This document shows, piece after piece, positions 15,026 to 25,779 of a stretch of 64,000 nt of DNA. The notes beneath the pieces are model-generated. The model was not told where the DNA came from. It ran no database searches and saw only the letters and a list, made by a program, of their open reading frames with translations. A program made the translations under genes and the position numbers. The stretch is from the NCBI GenBank assembly GCA_949296575.1, contig CASFPE010000035.1:186001-250000 (forward strand), in the 5' to 3' direction. Source of the DNA: an uncultured Bacteroides sp. GTDB lineage: Bacteria > Bacteroidota > Bacteroidia > Bacteroidales > Bacteroidaceae. Position 1 is the stretch's first letter; the number at the start of each line of letters is the position of its first letter.

Positions 15026-17188
15026 ATGAAAAAACTGGTTTTAGCACTATTCACATTCAGCCTGCTGCCCTACTTTCCGGCACAGGCCGACGAAGGCATG
15101 TGGCTGTTGCAGCTAATGGAAGAACAACACCTTGCCGACCAAATGGAAAAACAAGGATTGCAATTGAGCATCAATGACATATACAGTCCCAACAAAGTCT
15201 CGCTAAAAGACGCAGTGGGCATCTTCGGCGGGGGATGCACCGGCGAAATCATTTCCGGCGAAGGACTTATCCTGACCAACCACCATTGCGGTTACGATGC
15301 CATCCAGCAACATTCTTCCGTAGAACACGATTACCTGACCGACGGATTCTGGGCCATGAGCCACAACGAAGAAATACCCACGCCGGGGCTCCGCTTCACA
15401 TTCATTGAACGCATCGAGGATGTCACCGGCATCTTGGAACAAAGGATTGCCAACAATGAAATCACAGAAACCGAATCATTCACCGAAGAAGTGCTTGCCC
15501 CCTTGGCCGACTCGCTGCTCACCGCAAGAGGCTACGCCGGGAAGTTCGGCTACGAAAGCGAAGTGCTGCCCTTCTATGCCGGCAACAAGTTCTACTTCTT
15601 CATCAAGAAAATTTACAGCGACGTGCGCATGGTAGCTGCACCACCTTCTTCCATAGGCAAATTCGGAGGAGAGACCGACAATTGGATGTGGCCGCGCCAC
15701 ACCGGCGACTTCTCCATCTTCCGCATCTATGCCAACGCACAAGGCGAACCGGCCGAATACGATGAAAAGAACATCCCGCTGAAAACCCCGAAACATTTCG
15801 CCATCTCCCTGAAAGGCATCGAAGACGGCGACTACACCATGGTCATGGGATTCCCCGGAAGCACGGAACGCTACCTCACCGCTTCAGGCATACAGCAAAT
15901 GATGGACTGCGAAAACACTCCACGGATCGCCATACGCACCGCCCGCCAAGAAGTGATGAAAGCCGAAATGGACAAAAGCGACAAAGTGAGAATCCAATAC
16001 GCCAGCAAATACGCACAATCTAGCAACTACTGGAAAAACGCCATCGGCATGAACAAAGCCATCGTGGACAACAAAGTATTGGAAAGCAAAAAAGAGCAGG
16101 AACAACGCTTTGCCGATTTTGCACAAGAAACGGGCAACAAGGATTACCAGGAAGTAGTGGCCCTCATCGATGAAGCCGTCAAGATCAACAGCGATGTCCG
16201 CTACCAATGGACTTGCCTCTTGGAAGCCATCTATTCCATCGAGTTCGGCACGCCTTACCTCGTCATGGAACAATTGAAAGAAGGCATTGAAACAAAAAAC
16301 GACTCTTTGATAAACGCCAGCAAAGAAGCCCTGAAAGAATCATACGCCGGCATCCACAACAAGGACTATGACCATGAAGTGGACCGCAAAATTGCAAAAG
16401 CCCTGCTGCCCCTCTATGCCGAAATGGTGCCGGCAGAACAACGCCCGGCTTTCTACCAGACCATAGAAAAGGACTTTGGCGGTGATTACAACAAATACGT
16501 TGACGCACTTTATGACAAAACGATTTTCGCCAACGACAAGAATTTCGAGAAGTTCCTCAAGAAACCCACGAAGAAAGCCATCGACAAAGACTTGATGCGC
16601 CAGTTCGCCGAAGCAAAGTGGAACAAAATCTACGAACTGCAAGCCGAACTTATCCAATGGGAAGACACCCTGCTGCCGCTCTACAAGACATACGTGCGCG
16701 GTTTAGGCGAAATGAATGCCCCTGCGCCGCAATACCCTGATGCCAACTTCACCATCCGCCTGACGTATGGCAACGTCAAATCATACACCCCTGCGGATGC
16801 CGTGCATTATGATTATTACACTACCACCGACGGCATTCTGCAAAAGGAGAACCCGGACAATGATGAATTCAATGTACCCGCCAAGTTGAAAGAGCTTATC
16901 CTGAAGAAAGACTTCGGGCGGTATGCCATGAAAAACGGGGAAATGCCCGTCTGCTTCATCTCCACCAACGACATCACAGGCGGCAATTCCGGCAGCCCGG
17001 TCATCAATGCCCATGGGGAACTCATCGGCGCAGCATTCGACGGCAACTGGGAATCGCTGAGCGGCGACATCAGTTTCGACAATGAAAAACAACGCTGCAT
17101 CTGCGTGGACATCCGCTACATCCTGTTCATCATCGACAAGTTAGGCGGGGCGCAGCACCTGATTGATGAGATGACCATCGTGGAATAA
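15026..17188 (+). CDS. S46 family dipeptidyl-peptidase (DPP7/DPP11 type)
   Basis: 720-residue periplasmic serine exopeptidase that releases dipeptides from the N-termini of oligopeptides, feeding amino-acid fermentation. Signal peptide about 1-21 (cleaves near AQA). Chymotrypsin-like catalytic residues: TNHHCGYD (His86/87), HTGDFS (Asp about 228) and GGNSGSP (Ser655). The residue 18 positions after the serine, which in Porphyromonas separates DPP7 (Gly673) from DPP11 (Arg673), is Gly here. That predicts hydrophobic rather than acidic P1 preference. A terminator follows, so it is monocistronic. Confidence 0.95.
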   Translation: MKKLVLALFTFSLLPYFPAQADEGMWLLQLMEEQHLADQMEKQGLQLSINDIYSPNKVSLKDAVGIFGGGCTGEIISGEGLILTNHHCGYDAIQQHSSVEHDYLTDGFWAMSHNEEIPTPGLRFTFIERIEDVTGILEQRIANNEITETESFTEEVLAPLADSLLTARGYAGKFGYESEVLPFYAGNKFYFFIKKIYSDVRMVAAPPSSIGKFGGETDNWMWPRHTGDFSIFRIYANAQGEPAEYDEKNIPLKTPKHFAISLKGIEDGDYTMVMGFPGSTERYLTASGIQQMMDCENTPRIAIRTARQEVMKAEMDKSDKVRIQYASKYAQSSNYWKNAIGMNKAIVDNKVLESKKEQEQRFADFAQETGNKDYQEVVALIDEAVKINSDVRYQWTCLLEAIYSIEFGTPYLVMEQLKEGIETKNDSLINASKEALKESYAGIHNKDYDHEVDRKIAKALLPLYAEMVPAEQRPAFYQTIEKDFGGDYNKYVDALYDKTIFANDKNFEKFLKKPTKKAIDKDLMRQFAEAKWNKIYELQAELIQWEDTLLPLYKTYVRGLGEMNAPAPQYPDANFTIRLTYGNVKSYTPADAVHYDYYTTTDGILQKENPDNDEFNVPAKLKELILKKDFGRYAMKNGEMPVCFISTNDITGGNSGSPVINAHGELIGAAFDGNWESLSGDISFDNEKQRCICVDIRYILFIIDKLGGAQHLIDEMTIVE

Positions 17189-17215
17189 GCCAATCCACAA
17201 TACCGTATTTTCCCG

Positions 17216-17262
17216 GAAGCCTTCTTTTGATTCAGGAAACCGAACAAAAGGAGGCTTCTTTA
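17216..17262 (+). terminator. Terminator of the S46 peptidase gene
   Basis: GAAGCCTTCTTTTG pairs with CAAAAGGAGGCTTC (one mismatch) and is followed by TTTAT. Confidence 0.65.
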
Positions 17263-17284
17263 TGCACATCTACGGCAAATGCAT

Positions 17285-17292
17285 TATCTTTG
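17285..17292 (+). promoter_or_regulatory. -7 promoter box of the AraC-type regulator
   Basis: TATCTTTG, 31 bases before the ATG at 17324. The -33 region is weak. Confidence 0.5.
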
Positions 17293-17323
17293 CCCATACA
17301 AATGCCTTGACTCTTACCATACC

Positions 17324-19582
17324 ATGAACAGACTCATTCTTTATATAATATGCTTCATCTCATTAGCGGCAAGTGCCACAATGCAAAGCACTGAAAGGGT
17401 CACGCAATATCAGGTCTATTCCACTGACGATGGAGTTTCGCACCGCGTTATCCATACCATGCTGCAAAGCACAAACGGATATCTGTGGATGGCAACATGG
17501 AACGGGCTGTGCCAATACGACGGATACCGCTTCCGCACATTCAACAAACTAAGCGACGGGCAATTGATTGGACGACTTGTCCACATCGCAGAAGCACCCG
17601 GAGGCGACATTCTTTGCCGCACCTCGTTAGATAAATACTATCGGTTCCAATGCGAGACGAAACAATTCGTCTCCATTCCTCCGGCACATCTCCCTAAAGA
17701 AAGAGAACAAGCGTATGCCATCCGGGCAGAAAAAGACGGACTGGCCATCATACACCAAAGCGACACGTTCTTCCTTCCCATTCATAGCAGCAAAGACCTC
17801 AAAACCACTTTGCATGCCACTTGCAAAGACCAATCCGGGAACTTGTGGGTCAATTGCAACGATGCGCTCTATAAGATTTCTTTCCCCAACAAAGGATGCC
17901 ACCACCACACAACAGTTACAGGTAAAGGTACTCCGGCTTATGGCGCTGAAATACGTGCCTCTTTAACAGTGGGCGGCACAAGATGGCTGGCAAGCAAGAA
18001 AGGACACATTTATATATACGATTCGCAACAGAACCTCATAGGATACCTTTCCCCGCAAGGAATCATAACACCCGAAGCATCAAACTTCGGAGCCGACATT
18101 TATGATGCAGTTGCAAAAGGGGATCATGTATGGCTGGCAAGTAAAGGGGAAGGAGTTTACATGCTGGATCCTTTCCCAAACAAAAAGGCATTCAGAATCC
18201 GCCGATGGAAAACCATCAACGGCGACACAGAAATCTACTCATTGGCATTCGATGATGAAGGCGACCTTTGGATAGGATGCTACAACAAAGGGCTTTACAA
18301 AATTCCTTCAGCCCATAATTACTCCCTTTCGCCTGTCTGCATCGACACAATTGCCAGAATCAGGCACTTGCAGAAAATAGACGGCCACATCATGGCTGCA
18401 ACCCAACACGGCCTGTTTATTTATGACCAGAACGGGAAACGGGAACAGCACTTAGGCAGTTTCGACTGCTCATACATCTGCCAAGACAAACCGGGAAAGA
18501 TATACGTTGCAACCATGGGGTTCGGACTTCATGTCCTTAAAAGCAATGGCAGGAAGTGGAACTTACAACCCTGCAATATTCCGCAACTGTCCACAGGAAG
18601 CATCCTTTCCATCGCCAAAGACAAGGGTGGGAACCTTTATTTCATCTGCGACAACTCAATCGTCAGGCTTTCGCCCCGGCAAGACACGCAACGGTTCGGC
18701 AGCAACTACTTCGGAGAAAACATCGCTTTTTCTGAAGCAGACCCGTTCATCAACGATTCCACGCTTTGGGCAGGAACCACAGACGGATATATGGAAATGA
18801 ACCTGAACATTCCGGCACCCCGGCACATCCCTTTCCATTGGGAGAAAGTGCAAGTAGACCGTTCAGAAGTGACCATTAACAACTCTGGACTAACAATCAA
18901 AAGCAACCAAGAAGTCACTTTGATGCCCGCCGCAATTGATTTTGGCTATATGGGAAACATCCAATACAAATATCGCATGGACACCACAGCCACTTGGATA
19001 ACATTAGAAAATGACCGTACCATTAAACTGTCAGGGCTTAAGACCGGGAAACATCTGATGGAATTGCGATACACTAACAGCAAAGGCATCTGGACAGAGC
19101 GGATTATCAAGCTTCCTATCACCGTCCTCCCCTCAAGAAGCAATGCAAAGGCAGCATTCATCATCCTGATGGCCATCATCATAATAGGAAGTGCCGTGTT
19201 GGCCATCTACCGCATGCAAGCCAAGAAAAAAGAAAAGCAATCTGGCGGTACACTGCCCGAACCAGCGACCTCGCCATTCATCGCCAAGGCAAAAGAATAC
19301 ATCTTGGCAAACATCTCTGATGACAGCCTCAACGTCGAACGCCTTTGTGAACACTTAGGTGTCAGCCGTTCCATCTTATACCAGCGTATAAAAGAAGATG
19401 CCCAAAAGACACCCGCCCAACTCATCAAAGAATGCCGGATAGAAGAAGCTATCAAGCTGCTTCATGCAAAGAAATATTCCATCACAGAAATTGCAGACAT
19501 GACCGGCTTCTGTGATGCCAAATATTTCAGCAAAGTGTTCAAGAAAGAAACAGGAAAATCCCCATCCACTTACTTCGATTAG
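17324..19582 (+). CDS. Membrane-anchored AraC regulator with periplasmic two-component-type propeller
   Basis: 752 residues. Order: signal/anchor (1-20); a long periplasmic beta-propeller with Reg_prop-like units (for example NGYLWMATWNGLCQYDG near 60, GDLWIGCYNKGLY near 310); a Y_Y_Y-like Ig domain (about 545-605); one TM helix (about 611-631); and an AraC HTH (about 655-752) ending GFCDAKYFSKVFKKETGKSP. This is the layout of a Bacteroidetes hybrid two-component system without the kinase, ATPase and receiver modules, so the signal must pass straight from periplasm to DNA. It directly precedes the GH95 gene and is its likely regulator, sensing a fucosylated glycan or product (inference). Confidence 0.88.
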   Translation: MNRLILYIICFISLAASATMQSTERVTQYQVYSTDDGVSHRVIHTMLQSTNGYLWMATWNGLCQYDGYRFRTFNKLSDGQLIGRLVHIAEAPGGDILCRTSLDKYYRFQCETKQFVSIPPAHLPKEREQAYAIRAEKDGLAIIHQSDTFFLPIHSSKDLKTTLHATCKDQSGNLWVNCNDALYKISFPNKGCHHHTTVTGKGTPAYGAEIRASLTVGGTRWLASKKGHIYIYDSQQNLIGYLSPQGIITPEASNFGADIYDAVAKGDHVWLASKGEGVYMLDPFPNKKAFRIRRWKTINGDTEIYSLAFDDEGDLWIGCYNKGLYKIPSAHNYSLSPVCIDTIARIRHLQKIDGHIMAATQHGLFIYDQNGKREQHLGSFDCSYICQDKPGKIYVATMGFGLHVLKSNGRKWNLQPCNIPQLSTGSILSIAKDKGGNLYFICDNSIVRLSPRQDTQRFGSNYFGENIAFSEADPFINDSTLWAGTTDGYMEMNLNIPAPRHIPFHWEKVQVDRSEVTINNSGLTIKSNQEVTLMPAAIDFGYMGNIQYKYRMDTTATWITLENDRTIKLSGLKTGKHLMELRYTNSKGIWTERIIKLPITVLPSRSNAKAAFIILMAIIIIGSAVLAIYRMQAKKKEKQSGGTLPEPATSPFIAKAKEYILANISDDSLNVERLCEHLGVSRSILYQRIKEDAQKTPAQLIKECRIEEAIKLLHAKKYSITEIADMTGFCDAKYFSKVFKKETGKSPSTYFD

Positions 19583-19627
19583 GGAGTAAAAATACGTTTT
19601 TACCCCTGCAAACACACATTTTCGCCC

Positions 19628-19645
19628 ATTCTAAGGTCTAAGAAT
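19628..19645 (+). promoter_or_regulatory. Candidate operator in front of the GH95 gene
   Basis: ATTCTAAGGTCTAAGAAT is a near-perfect 18-bp palindrome that also contains TCTAAG twice. It lies about 59 bp upstream of the -7 box of the GH95 gene, in the gap behind the AraC-type regulator gene. A smaller palindrome, GTAAAAATACGTTTTTAC, lies at 19586-19603 and may be the end of the regulator transcript. Confidence 0.4.
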
Positions 19646-19703
19646 GCGCAATCTTACCCGCTAAAAAGGACAGAACGCACCATCCTGCCTCCCTTTCCAT
19701 AAG

Positions 19704-19711
19704 TACTTTTG
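19704..19711 (+). promoter_or_regulatory. -7 promoter box of the GH95 gene
   Basis: TACTTTTG, 31 bases before the ATG at 19743. No -33 TTG at normal spacing, as expected for an activator-dependent promoter. Confidence 0.5.
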
Positions 19712-19742
19712 CTGCATCAACATTATTTCATTTTTAGCAACC

Positions 19743-22700
19743 ATGAAAAAATTTTTATTAAAAAAAGTTTGGCTGATTATAGCAGCCTGCTTGTATTCGG
19801 CAACAAACATTGCCCAAGACCTCAAATTATGGTATGACTGTCCAGCCAATTATTGGGTAGAAGCATTGCCTCTTGGCAACGGACGGCTTGGTGCCATGGT
19901 ATATGGACTGACCGCCCAAGACACCATCCAATTAAACGAAGACACCTATTGGTCCGGCAGTCCCTACAACAATGCCAACCCCAATGCTTTGGATCATTTA
20001 GACGAAATCAGGAACTGCATTAACAATGGAGATTATGCAGAAGCACAAAAACTGTCGCTAAAATATATCATAGCCGACAGATCGGTAACAGGGCATGGAA
20101 TGATTTACGAATCCATAGGAAACTTATTGCTAGATTTCCCGGAGAGCCACAAAAGCCCAAACAATTATTACCGCGAACTGGACATCAACAATGCCATTGC
20201 CAAAATCACATACACCGTAGATGGTGTAAACTTCACCAGGGAAGTATTCACCTCGTTGGCCGACCAATTGACTATCATCAAGATTTCTGCCGACAAGCCC
20301 CAAATGGTCACATTCAAGACTTCTTTTGTCGGCCCGTTGAAAACCAACCGGACAAAAGCAACGACTAAAGTTGTGGAAGGCACCCGCAACATGCTGCAAG
20401 TATATACGGAAGGCGGCAGGGAGAAGGAAGAAAACATCCCCAACTTATTGCATGCCCATACCTATATAAAAGTAGTGGCCGAAGGAGGGGAACAAACAGC
20501 CGGGAGCAACTACCTGAACGTAACCAATGCCGACTGTGCATACATTTACATATCTACAGCCACCAACTTTGTCAACTACAAGGACATCAGTGCCGACAGC
20601 GATGCCCGTGCCAAAGCCTATCTGGATTCTTTCAACAAAGATTACGAACAAGCCAAGCAAGACCACATAGCCAAATACCAAGAACAATTCGGAAGAGTGT
20701 CCTTAGACTTGGGAAACAATCCTGAACAAGAAGCCAAGCCCACCGACACCCGCATCAAAGAGTTCTCCACAACCAACGACCCTTCTTTGGCTGCACTGTA
20801 CTTCCAATTCGGTCGATATCTGCTGATTGCCAGTTCGCAACCCGGCACACAAGCAGCCAACTTGCAAGGAATTTGGAATCCAAACGCAGGACAATACCCC
20901 GCATGGGACAGCAAATACACCACCAACATCAATGTGGAAATGAATTATTGGCCAGTTGAAATAACAAATTTGAGCGAGTGCCACGAACCTTTCCTCAGGC
21001 TGATAAAAGAAGTTAGTGAAACAGGACAAGAATCTGCGTCTGAAATGTACGGTTGCCGTGGATGGACTTTGCATCACAACACCGATATATGGCGTTCATC
21101 AGGAGCTGTGGATGCTGCTGCGGGAATATGGCCGACATGCAATGCATGGTTCTGTTCGCACCTGTGGGAACACTATTTGTTCACCGGCGACAAAGAGTTT
21201 TTGGCTGAGGCATATCCCATCCTGAAAAGCGCCTGCGAATTTTACCAAGACTTCCTCATCACAGATCCCAATACCGGCTACAAAGTCGTGTCACCATCCA
21301 ATTCGCCTGAAAACCATCCGGGATTGTTCTCATATGTCGATGAAGAAGGAGACAAACAAAATGTGTCCACATTCAGCGGGGTGACAATGGACAACCAAAT
21401 GGTTTTCGATTTGCTGCGCAACACGATAGCTGCCGCCCAAATATTAGGCATTGATGAAAGATTTGCAGACGAGCTGAAAGAACTGCAAGCGCAACTGCCG
21501 CCCATGCATGTCGGCAAATACGGGCAACTGCAAGAATGGTTAGAAGATTGGGACCGGGAAACATCCAGCCACAGGCACGTATCCCACTTATGGGGCATGT
21601 ATCCGGGAAATCAAATCTCGCCTTACACTGAACCTGCCTTGTTCCAAGCTGCAAAGAAATCTTTGGTCGGACGTGGGGATGAAAGCCGTGGATGGGCCAT
21701 GGGATGGAAAGTATGCCTTTGGGCGCGCATGCTGGACGGCAACCATGCATATACTTTGATACAAAACCAACTGAAGCTGAAAGATGCAAGCGCCACAATC
21801 GACGATGCCAACGGGGGAACGTATGCCAACATGTTTGACGCACATCCGCCTTTCCAGATTGACGGCAATTTCGGATGCAGTGCCGGTATTGCTGAGATGC
21901 TGGTGCAAAGCCACAATGGCGCCATCCATTTGCTCCCGGCCTTGCCTGACGTTTGGTCTGAAGGAGAAGTGAAAGGATTAAAAGCAAGAGGAGGTTTTGA
22001 GATTGTGGACATGCAATGGAAATGGGGAAAAATCGTTTCCGTCACCATCAAATCAAATGTAGGAGGAAATCTGCGCTTGCGCACTGCCACTCCATTGAAA
22101 GCCGGCGGCAGCTTTAACATGAAACTTGCAGAGGGCGAGAACCCCAATCCGCTAAACAGCATTTACGAGGTTGCAGAACCCATCATAAAAGATTCAACCA
22201 AGATTGCAGAATTGGTATTGGTGCCAACCACTGAATATGACATTGAGACAGAAGCCGGGCACTCCTACACATTCGTGCCTTACAGCAATATCTATGAATG
22301 GACAGGAGCCGAATCAAATACATGGAACAACCCCAACAACTGGAATCCGGCAGGCAATCTGAAAGAAGAAGATGAAGGAATTGTAGCCACAGGAAACATC
22401 CACATCGATGGAGGAGAGTTCTACGGCAGCATCAATCTGCAAGAAGGGGCTTCCGCCACAATATCAACCGATGCCATTCTTCATGGCAATCTGCTGCTGA
22501 ATGGAGGAAACATTGAAAATGCAGAAGGCACTGCCACGCTGCAAGCCAAAGGATACAACCTGTCCGCAAACACCACCTTCAACATCGCCGGAAATGTCAC
22601 TTTAGAAGGAAGCATTGCAGGCGAAGGAGCATTGGAAAAAACCGAAAACGGGACGTTAAAACTCCAAGGCGACAATACGAATTGGAGCGGAAACATGGAC

Positions 22701-23945
22701 ATTACATCTGGGACAGTAGCCGTAACCGGCAAGAACGCGGCAGGATGCGGGAACATTACTATTGGCGAAACAGCCAAACTGTCATTGGAAAGCACTGACT
22801 GCCTGTATTACAAAAGCAAACTGGCAATTGCCAAAGGCGGAAAAATCCATTTGTCTCAAAATGTGTCTTTAAGTGAAGTCTATACCGACAACACTCTATT
22901 GGCAGAAGGCACCTATACAGCCGCCAATCTGCCTGAATACATAGAAGGAACAGGAACTCTGACCATCGTGCATCCACAATACCCGTTCCTGTGGACACCA
23001 CAAGACAACAAACAATGGAATGTTGCCGCCAACTACACACCGGCCATTCTCCCGATGGAAGGAGACACCGTTATCGTCACCACCGAAATAGAGGCACAAA
23101 CCGAAGATTTCCCGGTCACCATGTACCTTGATGCAGACAACATACGGTTAAGAAAAACCATCAGCAGAATCAAGGAACTGTACATGGCAGGAGGCACAAG
23201 CATGAGTTATGCAAGCAGCGGCTCAAACTTTGAATGGGACAGCCCGATGCATATACTTGGCGAGGTCAGCTTTGAATTGAGCGGAGGCGGAAGCGTCAAC
23301 ACGCTTGTCCTTCATGGTAGCATAGACGGGAATGCTTCCCTGACGGTGCAGAACCAAAGCAAAACAGCTTGCGAAGCCTACCTCGTCCTGAAAGGCGACA
23401 ACAGTCAATATACGGGAACATTCGAACTGACTGCAACCCCGCGCACCGATGGCTCCAAAATAGGAATACAAGGTGATGCAGCCCATTCGTTCGGCAATGC
23501 CACGATTCATGTGGGGAAAAACAATTGCCTCGTGTTCAATCATGCAGGCGCAGCCGGCAGCAATGTTTCAATCCATGTGGACGATGGAGGACAAATCATG
23601 ATGAACACAGATGGCTACATCAACATGCTGTACATAAACGATGAGCCACAAAGCGGCGGGGAATACAATTCCGGCACGCATCCTGAAATATTCTCAGGCG
23701 AAGGCACGCTGCATGTAGAAGGAGATCCTACCAAAATCCTGTCAGGAAACCAGGAGAAAACAACCCTTGCCTATGACGGAAACATGCTTTACACCGGAGA
23801 AAAGTGCCAAGACATCCGCATTTTCGACATGGAAGGACGGACTGTTTACCAAAACGGAGGCAGCAACCGTTATGCAGTCAAACTCTCCCAAGGAATCTAC
23901 ATCGTCAAAAAAGACGGGACAGCCACCAAATTGATTGTCCGATAA
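19743..23945 (+). CDS. GH95 alpha-L-fucosidase with autotransporter-type repeats and T9SS sorting domain
   Basis: 1400 residues, about 600 longer than a plain GH95 enzyme. Signal peptide about 1-24. An N-terminal beta domain ([21 protein letters not shown], about 38-54) is followed by the (alpha/alpha)6 catalytic barrel with [12 protein letters not shown] (about 391-402) and [11 protein letters not shown] (about 704-714), ending near 780. GH95 enzymes invert alpha-1,2-linked fucose (or galactose) on host glycans or plant xyloglucan. Residues about 850-1330 are low-complexity beta-helix repeats of the autotransporter PATR type (for example [17 protein letters not shown]). The last 70 residues are a T9SS type A sorting domain ([22 protein letters not shown]). 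Secretion to the cell surface is predicted. Likely regulated by the adjacent AraC-type protein. Confidence 0.93.
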   Translation: MKKFLLKKVWLIIAACLYSATNIAQDLKLWYDCPANYWVEALPLGNGRLGAMVYGLTAQDTIQLNEDTYWSGSPYNNANPNALDHLDEIRNCINNGDYAEAQKLSLKYIIADRSVTGHGMIYESIGNLLLDFPESHKSPNNYYRELDINNAIAKITYTVDGVNFTREVFTSLADQLTIIKISADKPQMVTFKTSFVGPLKTNRTKATTKVVEGTRNMLQVYTEGGREKEENIPNLLHAHTYIKVVAEGGEQTAGSNYLNVTNADCAYIYISTATNFVNYKDISADSDARAKAYLDSFNKDYEQAKQDHIAKYQEQFGRVSLDLGNNPEQEAKPTDTRIKEFSTTNDPSLAALYFQFGRYLLIASSQPGTQAANLQGIWNPNAGQYPAWDSKYTTNINVEMNYWPVEITNLSECHEPFLRLIKEVSETGQESASEMYGCRGWTLHHNTDIWRSSGAVDAAAGIWPTCNAWFCSHLWEHYLFTGDKEFLAEAYPILKSACEFYQDFLITDPNTGYKVVSPSNSPENHPGLFSYVDEEGDKQNVSTFSGVTMDNQMVFDLLRNTIAAAQILGIDERFADELKELQAQLPPMHVGKYGQLQEWLEDWDRETSSHRHVSHLWGMYPGNQISPYTEPALFQAAKKSLVGRGDESRGWAMGWKVCLWARMLDGNHAYTLIQNQLKLKDASATIDDANGGTYANMFDAHPPFQIDGNFGCSAGIAEMLVQSHNGAIHLLPALPDVWSEGEVKGLKARGGFEIVDMQWKWGKIVSVTIKSNVGGNLRLRTATPLKAGGSFNMKLAEGENPNPLNSIYEVAEPIIKDSTKIAELVLVPTTEYDIETEAGHSYTFVPYSNIYEWTGAESNTWNNPNNWNPAGNLKEEDEGIVATGNIHIDGGEFYGSINLQEGASATISTDAILHGNLLLNGGNIENAEGTATLQAKGYNLSANTTFNIAGNVTLEGSIAGEGALEKTENGTLKLQGDNTNWSGNMDITSGTVAVTGKNAAGCGNITIGETAKLSLESTDCLYYKSKLAIAKGGKIHLSQNVSLSEVYTDNTLLAEGTYTAANLPEYIEGTGTLTIVHPQYPFLWTPQDNKQWNVAANYTPAILPMEGDTVIVTTEIEAQTEDFPVTMYLDADNIRLRKTISRIKELYMAGGTSMSYASSGSNFEWDSPMHILGEVSFELSGGGSVNTLVLHGSIDGNASLTVQNQSKTACEAYLVLKGDNSQYTGTFELTATPRTDGSKIGIQGDAAHSFGNATIHVGKNNCLVFNHAGAAGSNVSIHVDDGGQIMMNTDGYINMLYINDEPQSGGEYNSGTHPEIFSGEGTLHVEGDPTKILSGNQEKTTLAYDGNMLYTGEKCQDIRIFDMEGRTVYQNGGSNRYAVKLSQGIYIVKKDGTATKLIVR

Positions 23946-23972
23946 TTTCATGACTTGAAGCATTTTTATCAC

Positions 23973-24008
23973 AAAAATAGCTGCTTTCTTCTGAAAGCAG
24001 CTATTTTT
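23973..24008 (+). terminator. Terminator of the GH95 gene
   Basis: AAAAATAGCTGCTTTC and GAAAGCAGCTATTTTT form a perfect 16-bp stem with loop TTCT, the right arm ending in T residues. TATTTTTG at 24002-24009 within the right arm also matches a -7 promoter box, possibly for the next small gene. Confidence 0.85.
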
Positions 24009-24029
24009 GCACCCATAAATCATGCGATT

Positions 24030-24374
24030 ATGGGACACCAGAAACTTATCATGGAATCGGACAACGACCAGCCCATCTGCTCGAGCCTCACTGCATGCTT
24101 TGAGGAAAACCAAGGCTTGGCCATCGTGTTGGAACACGAAGATTATGAAGAGCCCGAATACAACTACAAGATAAAAGCCGCAGTGGACCAACAAGACACA
24201 TGCCTTATGGCACAAAACCTGAAGGTTTTTCCATCATCACTGCCGTCCCTCCTTTCCAACCGGTTCGGCAACACGTCCGGAGCCATTGCACCTTCAGAAA
24301 CAGAAGCCGTTTTCAAAGAAATCTTGGAATTCATCCTCGATTGCGGCGCACGCTACCGCCTGAAAAGAACCTGA
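24030..24374 (+). CDS. Small hypothetical protein
   Basis: 114 residues from the ATG at 24030 (107 from the in-frame ATG at 24051). Acidic N-terminal half with three Cys (CSSLTAC and QDTCLM), no signal or membrane helix, ending ILDCGARYRLKRT. I do not recognise it. A -7-like box at 24002-24009 is at suitable distance. The gene is convergent with corA, 15 bp away. Codon use looks like that of its neighbours, which supports it being real. Confidence 0.55.
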   Translation: MGHQKLIMESDNDQPICSSLTACFEENQGLAIVLEHEDYEEPEYNYKIKAAVDQQDTCLMAQNLKVFPSSLPSLLSNRFGNTSGAIAPSETEAVFKEILEFILDCGARYRLKRT

Positions 24375-24389
24375 CGGCAACAGCCTGCC

Positions 24390-25316
24390 TCACAGCCAAT
24401 GCTTCACCCTGAACAACCATAAGAAACTAAGCGAAACCGCCACGCTGAGCGTCAACAATATCGGGAAACCATACGGAGTGCCTTCCAAACCATTTACCAC
24501 GTTCATCCCATACAGGCTTGCAATCAGCGTGGGAAACATCAGGATAATGGAAATCGAAGTCAGCACTTTCATCGTGGAACTCACATTATTATTGATAATG
24601 GAAGCGTAAGTGTCCATCATCCCGCTCAAGATATTGCTGTAAATGGTAGCCATCTCGTGCGCCTGCCTCAATTCAATCTCCACATCTTCAATCAAGTCGG
24701 CATCCAATTCATCAATAGGCAGTTTGAACTTCAGTTTCGACAGCAGGATTTCATTTCCTTTCAATGAAGTGATGAAATAAGTCAGGCAATTCTGCAAATG
24801 GAACAAACCTATCAAATCTTTGTTCTCCACACTTTTGTCCAATTCCTGTTTGGCCTGCTCCGTCTGCTGGTTAATTTGTTTCAGCAATTTCAAAAACCAC
24901 ACCGACGACGACAGAAACAATTTGAACACCATGTCCACCGCATCCGTGAAACCCGTCCCCTTCCTGCTGTAATAGCCTCTGAAGTCATTCATCATGTTCG
25001 AATGGAAATAGCAGACCGTAATGCAAACATCCCCATTCAAGATGATGCCCAAAGGAATGGTCGTGTAAGGCGACTTCGAGTCATCCTCCCGGATATAAGG
25101 AATCCGCAGGATAATCAGCGTCCATTCATCTTCCGTGTCAATGCGGGGACGCTCATCCGTATCGCTAATGTCTGAAAGGAAATAATCCGGGACACGAAGC
25201 GTCCCCGACAAATAACGCAAGTCGTCTGCATCCGGACAGGCCACACTCACCCAGCAATTCGGCTGCCATGCGTCTATCTCCTTCAATTCCGGTTTTGTCT
25301 GCCAAAAGCTCCGCAT
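24390..25316 (-). CDS. corA: CorA family magnesium/cobalt transporter
   Basis: 308-residue inner-membrane divalent-cation channel. A large cytosolic N-terminal domain includes acidic and helical segments. Two C-terminal TM helices are separated by the family signature YGMNVVNG (GMN about 270-272), which forms the selectivity loop. The short C-terminus after the last helix (FRVKHWL) is typical. Pentameric Mg2+ uptake is the known family function. Single gene, transcribed from a 160-bp gap shared with the thioredoxin operon. Confidence 0.93.
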   Translation of the reverse strand: MRSFWQTKPELKEIDAWQPNCWVSVACPDADDLRYLSGTLRVPDYFLSDISDTDERPRIDTEDEWTLIILRIPYIREDDSKSPYTTIPLGIILNGDVCITVCYFHSNMMNDFRGYYSRKGTGFTDAVDMVFKLFLSSSVWFLKLLKQINQQTEQAKQELDKSVENKDLIGLFHLQNCLTYFITSLKGNEILLSKLKFKLPIDELDADLIEDVEIELRQAHEMATIYSNILSGMMDTYASIINNNVSSTMKVLTSISIILMFPTLIASLYGMNVVNGLEGTPYGFPILLTLSVAVSLSFLWLFRVKHWL

Positions 25317-25480
25317 AAACTCTCCGTATTAGATTCCACTACTTTTGCCTGCCCCACAAGGGGAACTCCTTCTGAAACACACAATTTTGATGCAAAAATA
25401 TAAAAATATCTTGCTTGGCTGCGCATCATCCAAATATTTAGCCTACATTTACGTTGTTTTTTAATCTCATCCGTATCGAC

Positions 25481-25777
25481 ATGGAAACGTTTGACGAACT
25501 GATTGCATCCGAGACATTAATCCTCATCGACTTCTACGCAGAATGGTGCGGGCCATGCAAAGCCATGAAACCCGTGCTGGAGGACTTGAAGAAACTGAAA
25601 GGCGACTCCATGCGCATCATCAAAATCGATGTGGACAAGCACCAACAGCTGGCTGCAACCTATCGCATACAATCTGTCCCGACTCTGATGCTTTTCCGAA
25701 AAAAAGACATGCTGTGGCGCCATTCCGGCTACATGCCCTTGAAAGAATTAACTGAAACTGCCGACAAGTTCATTTAA
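25481..25777 (+). CDS. Thioredoxin
   Basis: 98-residue cytosolic thioredoxin, slightly shorter than E. coli TrxA. Active site WCGPCK with Cys23 and Cys26, cis-Pro in QSVPTLMLF (about residue 67). The ATG at 25481 gives the standard N-terminus. First gene of an operon: a periplasmic thioredoxin starts 2 bp after its stop, then a TPR protein. Confidence 0.93.
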   Translation: METFDELIASETLILIDFYAEWCGPCKAMKPVLEDLKKLKGDSMRIIKIDVDKHQQLAATYRIQSVPTLMLFRKKDMLWRHSGYMPLKELTETADKFI

Positions 25778-25779
25778 CC

